From Oasisia sp. SBJ-2009 (Eukaryota > Annelida > Polychaeta > Sabellida > Siboglinidae), in NCBI GenBank assembly GCA_964017155.1, contig OZ024862.1, positions 25,920,013 through 25,984,012 of the forward strand: DNA of 64,000 bases, in the 5' to 3' direction. The notes below the pieces were generated by a model. The model had not been told where the DNA came from, made no database searches, and saw only the letters and a list, made by a program, of their open reading frames with translations. Position 1 is the stretch's first letter. The number at the start of each line of letters is the position of its first letter. Below are positions 1 to 10,536 of the stretch, one piece after another. The translations under genes and the position numbers were made by a program.

Positions 1-482
1 CATTAACATGTTTCACTCTCAAGGTTTCACTCTCAGTGATTCACTCCCGAGGTTCTGACTTAGTGGCCATTGTGACAATGGATGACTGACCGCTTGAGTG
101 GACATACTGACCACAACAACAATCTTATATGATTCAAACGAAATATATCTCAGCCAGGTCCAACAGTTGGGATCTGAACAGAAAACGAGATCCCCATGAA
201 CCTTGCCACAGAAAACATATAGTGTTCACTTAATAAAACAAGTAATGTTTAGCAATAGTGGCAGCTTCTAGTATTTCTTGCATCAAGCCTTTATTAATAT
301 TATTATTTTAACAAGGAGAATAAACCACGTTTTCAATAAAATATAAATTTCGATGACATTTTTCTTCATCGCTGGGAAATTATCGTTTAAAAGTGCGACA
401 AATCTTAAGAAAAAGACAGAAACACAAGCGTGACGAAGCGTGACGAAGCGTGACGACACGTGCATGCATGCGAGAGAGTTAC

Positions 483-611
483 CACGACGAGGGTGTGTTT
501 GAGCACGCTCAGATGCTCCTGCAGGTTGTCCTTCTGGTCGTGGAGCTGCTCCAGCTCCGTGGCCGTCTCGATGCGGGATCGCTCCAGCTCCAGCATCCCC
601 TCCGTCACCTC
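483..611 (-). CDS. Coiled-coil gene exon E8, copy a
   Basis: This is a 129-nt, 43-codon phase-0 exon. The acceptor reads gtgcccag before GAGGTGACG and the donor is gtaactct. The product starts EVTEGMLELERSRIET and ends EHLSVLKHTLVV. It is charged, heptad-like and free of stops, as expected for a parallel coiled coil. The same exon is at 19051-19179 and 46622-46750. The protein family looks like a large centrosomal or ciliary-rootlet coiled-coil protein; the ortholog is not identified. Identical phase-0 borders in all copies support a real exon over a chance ORF. Confidence 0.7.
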
Positions 612-618
612 CTGGGCA

Positions 619-880
619 CACGGGCGATAGGGTGACTCACAGATAGGGTGCGAGTGAGATAGGGTGTGGGTGAGATAGGGTGAGTGAGATAGGGTGAGAG
701 TAAGATAGGGTGAGTGAAATAGGATGTGAGTGAGATAGGATGAGTGAGATAGGGTGTCCAGGCAATAGGGTGTCTGGGGGAATAGGGTGACAAGCTGATA
801 GGATGTCTTGACAATAGAGTGACAGGCTGATGGGGTGCCTGGCAAAAGGGTGACATGGTGATAGCGTGTCTGGGCTATTT
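619..880. repeat. GATAGGGTGAGT-type minisatellite
   Basis: Degenerate 12-18-bp units of the form GATAGGGTGAGTGA run immediately upstream of exon E8 on the minus strand and end within a few bases of its acceptor. The array is reproduced at 19187-19448 and, shorter, at 46758-46990. Open frames across it (His-Pro-Ile-Ser-Leu type peptides) are periodic by-products. Confidence 0.8.
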
Positions 881-898
881 GCCAATGTAAAATCCCCC

Positions 899-1060
899 AT
901 TGCTTCAAAAAGTCAACTATCATTCCTGTTCCCAAAAATTCTACAGTCTCTTGTTGAAATGCTTGGTTCTCCAGTTTTTATTTCAATTATCGACCCATTG
1001 CTTGACCGATTTCGGTTTGCATATCGTGAAAATAGATCTGTCAATGATGCTGTCTGACAA
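899..1060 (+). pseudogene. Non-LTR reverse transcriptase relic
   Basis: In one frame the plus strand reads KKSTIIPVPKNSTVSC, then after a frame change NYRPIA, then in another frame RFRFAYRENRSVNDAV. These match the order of conserved reverse-transcriptase blocks in Rex/Jockey/CR1-type LINEs (IIPVPK, NYRPIALTS, FAYRxNRSxxDA), with the region between the last two deleted. It is a short, frameshifted fossil inside the intron between E6 and E8, opposite in strand to the host gene. Copies lie at 19467-19627 and 47005-47160. Confidence 0.7.
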
Positions 1061-1670
1061 CAGCAGTGATGACAACAAAGTAAGAGATAACAGCAGTGAT
1101 GACAACAACGTAAGAGACAACAGCAGTGATGACAACAACGTAAGAGACAACAGCAGTGATGACAACAACTTGAGAGGCAACAGCAATAATGACAACAACT
1201 CGAGAGACAACAGCAGTGATGACAACAACTTGAGAGACAACAGCAGTGATGACAACAAGGTAAGAGACAACAGCAGTGATGACAACAACTTGAGAGACAA
1301 CAGCAGTGATGACAACAACTTGAGAGACAACAGCAGTGATGACAACAACTTGAGAGACAACAGCAGTGATGACAACAACTTGAGAGACAACAGCAGTGAT
1401 GACAACAACTTGAGAGACAACAGCAGTGATGACAACAACGTAAGAGACAACAGCAGTGATGACATCAACTTGAGAGACAACAGCAGTAATGACAACAACT
1501 TGAGAGACAACAGCAGTGATGACAACAACGTAAGAGACAACAGCAGTGATGACAACAACTTGAGAGACAACAGCAGTGACGACAACAAAGTAAGAGACAA
1601 CAGCAGTGATGACAACAACGTAAAAGACAACAGCAGTGATGACAACAACGTAAGAGACAACAGCAGTGAC
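1060..1670. repeat. 30-bp minisatellite, about 20 units
   Basis: The unit is about 30 bp (GACAACAGCAGTGATGACAA followed by CAACTTGAGA or CAACGTAAGA). Because 30 is a multiple of three, plus-strand frames stay open as an Asp/Asn/Ser-rich decapeptide and minus-strand frames as Leu/Ser-rich peptides. It lies in the E6-E8 intron. The array has about 28 units in the second copy and about 22 in the third, so it is length-variable. Confidence 0.95.
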
Positions 1671-1727
1671 AGAGAACAGAATGAGAAGTGTGAGCCGCCG
1701 ACCAGGCAGATCAAGAGTGTCACGCAC

Positions 1728-1808
1728 TGTTTTGATTTCGTCCTTGAGTTCTCGCAGTGTGTCCTCCAGTTTATGTTCCCGGCTGGACAGTTCCTCCTGG
1801 GATTGCAG
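1728..1808 (-). CDS. Coiled-coil gene exon E6, copy a
   Basis: This is an 81-nt, 27-codon phase-0 exon. The acceptor ccctccag precedes CTGCAATCC. The product starts LQSQEELSSREHKLED and ends RELKDEIKT. It is helical and highly charged. The donor here is gtgcgtga, whereas the other two copies have gtgagtga, so unit 1 has a weaker +4 base. The neighbouring exons E5 (5') and E8 (3') are also phase 0, so the reading frame continues without interruption. Confidence 0.7.
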
Positions 1809-1952
1809 CTGGAGGGAAGAGACGGATGGGTTCAGGGGACAACAGGGACAGACAGGTATATCGGGTCATTTGGTGGGCCACAACCAGCTGGGCCAGGAGC
1901 AGACAAGGACAGGAGTGTTGTCAAAAGTACATATATGTGTTTTGTACATTCA

Positions 1953-1956
<4 letters not shown>

Positions 1957-2022
<66 letters not shown>

Positions 2023-2050
2023 TGTGTGTGGTGTGTGCGAATGTGTGTGT
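1957..2050. repeat. (TG)n/(TGCG)n microsatellite
   Basis: TG repeats pass into TGCG repeats and back to TG in the E5-E6 intron. Shorter equivalents are at 20778-20860 and 48119-48156. Confidence 0.95.
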
Positions 2051-2098
2051 GGCACCGCTCTACCCACTGGCTTGGCGTAGGAATAAGAGGTAACATAC

Positions 2099-2239
2099 CC
2101 GCCGCACTATTTCCAAGTGTTCCGCTCTCAGATAGTTGAGTTCGTCTCCACGCCGATTGGCTCGGCTGTAGTGCGCGTGGGCGATGCCTTCAAGGTCGGC
2201 AATCTCAGCAGCCGACTTCTCTCTAATCTGACGAACCTC
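2099..2239 (-). CDS. Coiled-coil gene exon E5, copy a
   Basis: This 141-nt exon has 47 codons in phase 0, with acceptor ctcaccag and donor gtatgtta. The product begins EVRQIREKSAAEIADLEG and ends LNYLRAEHLEIVRR. Its heptad-like spacing of Leu/Ile/Ala among Glu/Arg/Lys indicates a coiled coil. Copies at 20910-21050 and 48537-48677 keep the borders; the third copy differs by a few residues (RANWLGD and EHMEIV), which shows low but real protein divergence among units. Confidence 0.72.
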
Positions 2240-2619
2240 CTGGTGAGTAAACAATGAATTACAAAGGTGGACCATTCAGCAGTGATTATTATAAAGTAAT
2301 CTAATAATTGCCTAGCGCGTAAAAGACCCGCAGTTAAAGTGGTTCAAGGTGTTACGAGGCAGCACTGTAAAAGGAATTATTTTTCATTTCATTCTTTATC
2401 AAAAGAAACATAACTTCAAACATTGTATATTCTCACCTGTAAATCTTGCGCGTTTGTTTATATTTAAATAGTAAAGGAGAATTTGTATGAGCCGTCTCAG
2501 ATATCATTTTGTAAGTTGCTCATTAGTTTTCTACAGTTGACCAGCTACATGATAAATTCAGACAGCTCCTAATAATAACTCATTATACGAAAAAGCTGGG
2601 TACAAACTTGTCTCTATAC
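2240..2619. other. E4-E5 intron, no feature seen
   Basis: AT-rich single-copy-like intron sequence that is closely conserved in the other two units. I see no gene or repeat in it. Confidence 0.6.
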
Positions 2620-3047
2620 TACACTATCAACAAACACGTTTAGAAGACATGTCTCAGTCTCACCTGGTCTCCATACTACACTATCTACAAACATGTTTAG
2701 AAGACATGTCTCTGTCTCAGTCTCACCTGGTCTCTATACTACACTATCTACAAACATGTTTAGAAGACATGTCTCAGTCTCAGTCTCACCTGGTCTCTAT
2801 ACTACACTATCTACAAACATGTTTAGAAGACATGTCTCAGTCTCAGTCTCACCTGGTCTCTATACTACACTATCTACAAACGTGTTTAGAAGACATGTAT
2901 CAGTCTCAATCTCACCTGGTCTCTATACTACACTATCTACAAACATGTTTAGAAGACATGTCTCTCTCTCAGTCTCACCTGGTCTCTATACTACACTATC
3001 TACAAACATGTTTAGAAGACATGTCTCTGTCTCAGTGTCAGTCTCAC
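2620..3047. repeat. 57-bp minisatellite with splice-donor core
   Basis: Units of about 51-57 bp contain CTCACCTGGTCTCTATACTA, ACACTATCTACAAACATG and TTTAGAAGACATG. On the minus strand each unit includes AGACCAGGTGAGACTGAG, which copies the exon E4 end plus its donor. The array abuts the E4 donor at 3048. Arrays of different length occur at 21420-21740 and 49040-50385. Confidence 0.95.
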
Positions 3048-3131
3048 CTGGTCTCTGTCCTCCAGGTTGTGTCTGAGACTCGTCACTTCATCCTCCAGTT
3101 GCTGTACCCTCAGAGCCCGCTCAGACGACTC
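3048..3131 (-). CDS. Coiled-coil gene exon E4, copy a
   Basis: This 84-nt exon encodes 28 codons in phase 0. The acceptor is tgtccag before GAGTCGTCT and the donor is gtgagact. The product starts ESSERALRVQQLEDE and ends RHNLEDRDQ and is predicted coiled coil. The same exon is at 50386-50469 (ESSDRALRIQQLEDE) but is missing from unit 2, where the adjoining minisatellite breaks at 21740. Its donor region is the probable seed of the neighbouring minisatellite. Confidence 0.68.
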
Positions 3132-3204
3132 CTGGACACAACATCAAGTATCACAGACAGCAGGGGCAGACTTGGCAGAAGCAGTGTGACACCGACATCA
3201 TTAG

Positions 3205-3592
3205 TATCATGGCGTCATGATGCCACGAGTATCATGGCGTCATGATGCCACGAGTATCATGACATCATGCTGCCATGAGTATCATGACATAATGCTGCCA
3301 TGAGTATCATGACATCATGATGGCATGAGTATCACGACATCATGATGCCATGAGTATCACGACGTCATGATGCCATGAGTATCATGACGTCATGATGCCG
3401 TGAGTATCATGACATCATGATGCCGTGAGTATCATGTCGTCATGACGCCATGAGTATCATGACATCATGATGCCGTGAGTATCATGACGTCATGACGCCG
3501 TATCATGACGTCATGACGCCGTGAGTATCATGACGTCATGATGCCATGAGTATCATGACATCATGACGCCATGAGTATCATGACATCATGCA
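3205..3592. repeat. About 25-bp minisatellite with CRE-like cores
   Basis: Units follow ATGAGTATCATGACGTCATG plus ATGCC. Many units contain the palindrome TGACGTCA, which is the CRE/ATF consensus; others carry TGACATCA. A related array with a different consensus (TGTGACACTGATGTCATGAG) lies at 50540-50910. Confidence 0.9.
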
Positions 3593-4467
<875 letters not shown>

Positions 4468-4469
4468 CA

Positions 4470-4940
4470 CAGGGTTATATCAGCGTTCGGCGTGTTTGTA
4501 AACACGTTCTGGTTGCCCGATGATATTCCCTGGGTCAGCACTTCGAGGTGTGAATAGATGCGGCAAGAGACAAGTTGCTGCGCTGATCGAAGCGACATCG
4601 GTCGCTGGCGCTGCAGTACATGTTGCGTAATTTTGGACCGGGCGACGGTCGTGGGGCGTGGCAGAGACTGGCTGTCCGAGCACGTTTGGCTGTCTGTCGA
4701 ACGATCATGGGATGTGCCAACTATGTTGCGCCTAGCAGGGTCAAACTCGAAAGAAGCGCATTTAACGTGTTCTTAGCTGATACAGTTCTAAATAATGGTT
4801 TAATTTGAAAGAAATTATCTAACTAATAACATTGAAAGTCTTCGAAAAGGCATCGATTGACGGCTTGTCTATCCGGCTAGATTACCCGGACGTGAATCAG
4901 CACCATGACATTTAAGGTGGGTAAAGGCGGCGCAGATCTA
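4470..4940. repeat. Interspersed repeat, GCGTTCGGCGTGTTTGTAAA family
   Basis: This moderately GC-rich segment starts near CAGCGTTCGGCGTG and runs to the TTTAAGGTGGGTAAAGGC motif. A second copy lies at 35096-35540 in the same orientation. A third copy in opposite orientation is split by the LINE (parts at 28300-28506 and 30920-30998). All copies abut a (TA)n or (TG)n tract. The type is unknown; it has no recognisable coding content. Confidence 0.75.
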
Positions 4941-5269
4941 CATACTCTTTAACTTTAAGGTGTATACCCAGCCAATACACTGCTAAGGCTCCACTTGGCT
5001 CTATGCTCTTTAATTAATTGCAGAATATTTGTTTGACGAATAGAGATTATATTTTAGTTCTAATATATACAATGTTAACACTTCCGTCAGCAAATGTGTT
5101 TAATAGTGATTCTCTTTTCAAAGCTTCGGGTTTACTGTTCCAAAGAAATGGATGTGCCAATTTTTTTAATTTGTTCCACCTTGTTTTGTACTGAGGTAAG
5201 ACTCCCTACGTACCAACCTGACCTGCCCCCTGGGACCCCCACCCAATCCAATGTTGCCATAGTAATTTC

Positions 5270-5600
5270 TCTTGGGATTATAGCCTACGCCTTCTCCAGG
5301 TATATGTATCTAATTGCCATATCCTTCTGTCCGTCCAATTTCTTCTCTATTACCTATCTCTAGACAAACATCCCATCCGTTGTTCCTCTTCCTTGTCTAA
5401 ACTCTAGCTGTTCTTCGACGATTTCCCCTTACACTATTGCTTTTATTCTGCCATCCAGAATTCGTCCAGCAACCTCAACATATTGCTTAGCAACGTAATG
5501 CCTCAATTGTTTCCCCGGGTCATGCACATCTCCCTTTCTTTTCTATATTCGGACAATTAGCCCCGTTCTGAACTTCCTGTGAACTTCCCGTCTCTCTTGC
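5270..5600 (-). pseudogene. Non-LTR reverse transcriptase relic
   Basis: The minus strand reads, with stops and frame changes, LLSNMLRLLERILD, GEIVEEQLEFRQGRGTTDGM and KKLDGQKDMAI. The order ERIL, QxEFRxGRGTTD and the expected following FIDLEKA block match the fingers and palm of a non-LTR reverse transcriptase (RTE-like or related). It is a dead fragment. Related copies are at 6025-6255, 34380-34710 and 35890-36110. Confidence 0.7.
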
Positions 5601-5761
5601 AGGTGTTGAGCAATTGTTTTGTCGATCATCTTCCAACTCGCTCAGCCACCGCCACCATATATACTCAATGCCTGTTTATCTTTCGAAATAGGCCTACACG
5701 ATAAACCGTAAAAATGGCCCGGGCTGTGACAAGTTTCATAAAGCTTACATTACCTCCTACC

Positions 5762-5762
<1 letters not shown>

Positions 5763-5805
<43 letters not shown>

Positions 5806-5884
5806 CGTGCGTTTGCGTGCGCGCGTGTGCGTGTATGGGTGGGCGGGGATGAGTGTGGGTGTGAGTGAGTGAGTGAGTGAGTGA

Positions 5885-5963
<79 letters not shown>

Positions 5964-6020
5964 TGTGTGTGTGTGTGTGTGTGAGTGTGTGAGTGTGTGT
6001 GTGTGCGTGTGTGCTCGCAT
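5763..6020. repeat. (TG)n compound microsatellite
   Basis: Long TG runs with TGCG and GAGT interruptions. The open frames through it (Cys-Val or Thr-His repeats) are artefacts. Confidence 0.97.
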
Positions 6021-6024
6021 TTTT

Positions 6025-6255
6025 CTTGGGATTGTAGCTATAGGTTGTCTCCAGGTATATGAATCTAATTGCCATATCCTCCTGTCCTTCCAGTTTCTTC
6101 TCTACTACCTACCTCTGGACAAACATCCCATCCGTTGTTCCTCTTCCTTGTCTAAACTCCAGCTGTTCTTCAACGATTTCCCCTTACACTATTGCTTTTA
6201 TTCTGCCATCCAGAATTCTTTCCAGCAACTTCAACATATGGCTTAGCAACGTGTG
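6025..6255 (-). pseudogene. Second copy of the reverse transcriptase relic
   Basis: This is a diverged duplicate of 5270-5560. The minus strand again gives EEQLEFRQGRGTTDGM, then EGQEDMAIRFIYLET, which corresponds to the FIDLEKA catalytic block with the key acidic residue replaced by Tyr. It is frame-disrupted. The duplication is separated from the first copy by the (TG)n tract. Confidence 0.65.
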
Positions 6256-6285
6256 ACATGTGGTAACACTCCACTGGGGAGTAAC

Positions 6286-6287
<2 letters not shown>

Positions 6288-6373
<86 letters not shown>

Positions 6374-6512
6374 TGTGTGAGTGTGTGTGTGTGTGTGTGT
6401 GCGTGCGTGTGTGTGTGTGCGTGGGTGGGCGGGGATGAGTGTGAGTGTGCGCGCGTGTGCGTGTGTGTACGGGGGGGGGGCGTGTGGCGTGTGTGTGCGT
6501 GTACGTGTGTGT
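6288..6512. repeat. (TG)n compound microsatellite
   Basis: TG repeats with TGCG, GGGG and TGAG interruptions. Confidence 0.97.
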
Positions 6513-7154
6513 CGTATTTACATTCATTGCTTACTCCTATTAGAAAACCTATGCAGCATCGATCATCTGGTTCTGTTTTACATTTTACCCCAACAGTAAA
6601 TACAAATATTGGGAGTAGGTGTTTTTTTCTGTGACTGTATTACTCGTTGGAATAGAGGTCTATGCTTCCTTCGATCAAGTGTTAGATCAGACGCAGGCTG
6701 AGTTATTATGCGATTCTTAAATATTTTAAATATCTTGCTTTTACATTTTTGATTAGTAATGGTTTATGAAAAATATATATAAAAAATCAGATTACTTTAC
6801 TAAAACGTTACGTTGCGGTTTGTGTACGTGACAATCAATTGCTACACGTGACCTTCGTCAAGCATAACCATTGCCAATAGTATTTATAATGGTAACGTAT
6901 GGGCGGCATCATATATGCTATATCAAACTGATCCCATTTTGTGTGGAAACACCGGTGATATGCAAAAGGTTACGTGACGTGATAATGTTAGTGTACGCTG
7001 CGCACGCGTTTGATAATAATATACTATATTTTTGCTGTAAAATCAATAAGAAACTTTATATTATCGGTAATGTCTATGATAATATAAAGTCTTCTTCGGA
7101 AGGAGGGTGCAGATTAATACAAAAAAGAAATGTGACGATGACAACAGTATACCC
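6513..7154. other. Intronic sequence, nothing recognised
   Basis: AT-rich sequence shared with both arms of the inverted repeat at 31.8-38.2 kb. A short plus-strand open frame (6871-7179) has no recognisable domain and is altered in the other copies, so I do not call it. Confidence 0.5.
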
Positions 7155-8235
7155 ACACAACACAATCTCTTACACATAAAAGCACGCTCTTTTTTCTCCC
7201 GTTAGTCTCTCCCCTCAGTCTCCCTTCTCTCCCTCTCCTTCCTTCATCCCTCTCCTTCCCTCCCTCTACCCCCTCACTGCATTATCAGAATAATGTTTGT
7301 TAGTGCTAATATCACCCATCTATATAATCCCTTATATAGAATACAATTATAAAGAAGTGTCTTGGTGATTTGGCGCAGGAATTGTGGAACAAATTATAGT
7401 GAACATTCATGCATCCGGGACATTATGTGTTGTTGGAAAGTGTTTAAAGGCATATCTTTTTATTAGAAATTTCAATTAATTCAAATTGTTTTGAAATGAC
7501 GGACAATGCTTTAGAATTTCATTTTAGTGCCATACACGTTTTAATCAGTGTTTATGTTTTAGATTAATTTATAGATTTCCCATCCCATCCTTTTAAAAAT
7601 ACTCAACATGTTCTCCCTTCCTCCCTGCTTGGCGGCCCTTCGCCGTCTCCCTCTCCCACTCCCTCGCTTTCTTTATCCTCTACTATTTCCCTTCTCACTG
7701 TCCCTCTACACCCGTCTTCCTCCATACTTTCATCAACCAATCCTTTTCAACCCTCCCGTCTTTCTAATTAAGCCGCAATTCGGTACGGTCATTATATCCC
7801 CACAACACAATCTCTTACACATATCAGCACGCTCTTTTTTTATCCCGTTAATCTCTCCCTCAGCCTCCCCTCTCTCCCTCTCTTTCCTTTATCCTTTCTT
7901 CCCTCCCTCTACCCCTTCACTACATCATCAGAATAATGTTTGTTAGTGCTAATATCACCCATCTATATAATCCCTTATATAGAATAGCATTATAAAGAAG
8001 TGTATTGGTGATTTGGCGCAGCAGCACCTCGACTGTGGATTGAATAACCTGTGAACATTCGTGCATCCGGGACATTGTGTATGTTTAGAAAGTGTTTACT
8101 TAAAGGCATATATTTTTATTAGAGATTTCAATTAATTCAAATTGTTTTGAAATGACGGACAATGCTTTAGAATTTCATTTTAGTGCCATACACGTTTTAA
8201 TCAGTGTTTATGTTTTAGATTAATTTATAGATTTA
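7155..8235. repeat. Local tandem duplication, about 640-bp period
   Basis: The segment starting CACAACACAATCTCTTACAC and ending in TTTTAGATTAATTTATAG occurs at about 7155-7575 and again at about 7797-8235. The intervening 7580-7795 resembles 8755-8975. The other forward copy (36870-37285) has one such segment, so the duplication is specific to unit 2. Confidence 0.75.
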
Positions 8236-8236
8236 T

Positions 8237-8303
<67 letters not shown>
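8236..8303. repeat. (CA)n(TA)n microsatellite
   Basis: CA repeats followed by TA repeats. The equivalent tract at 37285-37397 is pure TA and that at 32634-32716 is TA followed by TG. Confidence 0.95.
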
Positions 8304-8304
<1 letters not shown>

Positions 8305-8535
8305 GCACACAGTTTTAGTAAAGGTTTTAATTTTATATTAATTTATATAATTTACATACCTAGTTTTAGTAGTATTCATCTTAAAAACAGTGTTTAATTT
8401 ATTTTAAATTAATTTATATAATTTACATACAAAGGTTTAGTAGTACTTCTTAAAACCAAAAAATGAAAATGATTTATATTAATTTATATAATTTACATTT
8501 CTATTTATTAATATACATTTAGTATATTTCTTGTG

Positions 8536-8602
8536 CAGAGCAACGATCAGTCATGTGGGAATTAGCGCTATATAAAAACTGTATTATTATTATTAATATT
8601 TA
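8536..8602 (+). repeat. SINE-like 3' tail
   Basis: GGGAATTAGCGCTATATAAA is followed by ACTG and ATT repeats. GCGCTATATAAA plus (ATT)n is a common 3' end of invertebrate SINEs and their partner LINEs. Copies are at 37620-37690 (+) and 32335-32405 (-). Confidence 0.6.
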
Positions 8603-9244
8603 AACCGTTCAGTGTCCATTTTTAGCAAATAGATGAAAGAAATGCACAAATGAGTAGCGCTGCATTCCGTTTTCGTTCTGATGCACAATGTGTCAGAGTG
8701 AACAAGTTTGTGAGGTTGTTTTTCTCTCTTTGTCTGTCTCTCTTCTGATTTACCTCTCCGCATCCCATCCTTTTAAAAATACTCAACATTTTCTCACTTC
8801 CTCCCTGCTTGGCGGCCCTTCGCCGTCTCCCTCTCCCACTCCCTCGCTTTCTTTATCCTCTACTATTTCCCTTCCCACTGTCCCTCTACACCCCTCTTCC
8901 TCCATACTTTCATCAACCAATCCTTGTCACCCCTCCCGTCATTCTAATTAAACCGCAATTTGGTACGGTCATGGGTATTTGCACATTCGACAAGAACAGC
9001 GAAGCTACTTGTGCCATTCAAGGCAAACTTGATTTGTCCGTGTGTAATACCTGTCTTGTTTCATTGTCAGTTTAACAATGCTTCACTGCCGTGGACATTC
9101 TTAGACTGACATGCGGCCTCCGACAATGGTCCCGCGCAAGAACGCACTAATTGACTGTCGCGTTGAACATGACAGTTGCTACAAACAAATGACTTAAGCG
9201 TTCGATCGAAAGCATGGATTTGTCGAATTTTAAGTGCAGTTGTA

Positions 9245-9490
9245 GTGGTAATGCAGTTCTCACGGTTTTCAGTACAAGACCAACTTCACGTGTTTACGGA
9301 TGCTTCGTTTAGGGTCGGGTGCAGCGGATCGTATGATATTCAGCAAACGATACACATTTGACGCTCTATGTGGATTGACAGTTGGTCTCGAATGAGCTGC
9401 ACATGTTGCAGTTTGGGGAGTCATCAGACATTGGGATATACAATTAGACGCCAAAAAGAGAGCCACGACTGCTACAGACAATTGCTTTAA
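9245..9490 (+). pseudogene. Possible RNase H-like retroelement relic
   Basis: One frame reads QDQLHVFTDASFRVGCSGS, resembling the FTDAS block of retroelement RNase H. A second frame, shifted by one base and broken by TGA, reads AAHVAVWGVIRHWDIQL and then ATTATDNCFK, resembling the ELxAVxxALxxW and TDN blocks. Order and spacing fit a decayed RNase H domain, but similarity is short and could be chance. The copy at 38380-38640 keeps the same breaks. Confidence 0.35.
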
Positions 9491-10199
9491 GGTAGGCTAT
9501 GTGTGTAATGTTGTTTTAGAACGGCAACTGTTGGTAGTACATTACATTAGTTGCCATGTGGTACATGCAGTGTCGACATTCTGTATCGCTAACATGCATA
9601 GTCAAACCAGCAAGGCATTACGGAAGACAAACATTATCATCATTATGCATAACTGTTAGCATCGTTCTACTGTGAATATAATTACACAGATAATACATTT
9701 CTCATTAATCAAAACATTACTTGGCAACATAGTTTATATGTAATGAATGGATCCACTTGCTGATTTGCGTCGATGTAAATCGTAGGTAAGCATTGTATTT
9801 ATTTATCAAAGAAAATAACTAATAATGTTTCAATCCACCTGTGTTTATTATTTTAAATTATGAATTCTCGTATATCAAGGCGAGTTATATTATTCACTGT
9901 AGGGTGTACTGTATTATGTATCTGCGTTTAAAAAGAATGCCTTATTTAATTTTATGAAGGAGGAAATGTCGGCGACGCCATATTGTTGCCCAACTTCCGC
10001 TATAGAACCATGAATCTGGTTAAGTCTACATTAATAATTATAGTTATGCATGTTAACATGTTTTATGTAGTATATGATATAGCATAACATATAAGCGAAG
10101 TTGTAGTGTAATGCTACACAATAAATAACGTCAGATATATCAGCTTACGTGTTTTACAAGTTGACACCACAATTTCACCAGCTAAGGCTCGGCATGGGT
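9491..10199. other. AT-rich intron, nothing recognised
   Basis: This stretch is shared with 38640-39325. I see no coding potential or clear repeat. Confidence 0.5.
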
Positions 10200-10450
10200 T
10201 TATAAGCAAACAAAATGGCTACCTTCTGCAACTGAGTGTTCCGACCGCACGTGGCGGAAGGGGTTACCAGTGACGCTCATCCTATGGAGGTCACAACCGG
10301 TGCGGCGAACCGGGGTTTGGGCCAGGTAATTTCCCTCCCATAGGAACACTTCCGGCGGAAGTCGGTCAGTTGTGAGGGAGTAAGGATTGTGACCAACCGT
10401 GCCAGGGAACGTTATGAGGAGCAACCGATGAGGTACCCCTGGCCGAACTA
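10200..10450. other. GC-rich conserved island, unknown
   Basis: A GC-rich stretch of about 230 bp in an AT-rich intron appears base-for-base the same at 39328-39578. It contains several short inverted repeats (CCTATGG with CCATAGG; CCGGTTCGCC) and a minus-strand open frame of 74 codons. It could be a SINE head, a structured RNA or a regulatory block; none is proven. GGTTCGCCGC on the minus strand only weakly resembles a tRNA B box. Confidence 0.4.
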
Positions 10451-10536
10451 GTTACATTAGATTGTACTACAGGCTATATACCCAGTGTCTCCCACTTCCT
10501 CATTCCCTCTCTTTTGTTTTTCAAAGTTTTTTTCTT

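Noticed and set aside
283..621. Minus-strand open frame starting CPGGDGGDAGAGAIPHRDG
   Set aside because: Wrong frame across exon E8; the splice-bounded frame EVTEGMLELERSR is the coiled-coil one.
983..1723. Leu/Ser-rich minus-strand frames resembling membrane segments (also at 19551 and 47093)
   Set aside because: Periodic product of the same 30-bp array; the hydrophobic pattern is not a real protein.
900..2093. 397-codon plus-strand open frame rich in Asp/Asn/Ser, and similar frames at 19468 and 46977
   Set aside because: Most of it is the 30-bp minisatellite, whose period keeps all frames open. It crosses a LINE fossil, an exon on the other strand and a (TG)n tract.
5665..6527. Thr-His and Cys-Val repeat open frames across TG/CA tracts throughout the window
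   Set aside because: Microsatellite translation.
7608..7946. Pro/Leu/Ser-rich plus-strand frames in C/T-rich sequence (also 8688-9075 and 37777-38040)
   Set aside because: The sequence is a TCCC-rich low-complexity stretch inside the repeat family, with stops and indels between copies.
9269..9481. Minus-strand 70-codon open frame opposite the RNase H-like relic
   Set aside because: No domain is recognised, and the plus strand gives a better retroelement pattern.
10200..10450. tRNA gene in the GC-rich island
   Set aside because: A GGTTCGCCGC stretch only vaguely resembles a B box; no cloverleaf could be drawn.
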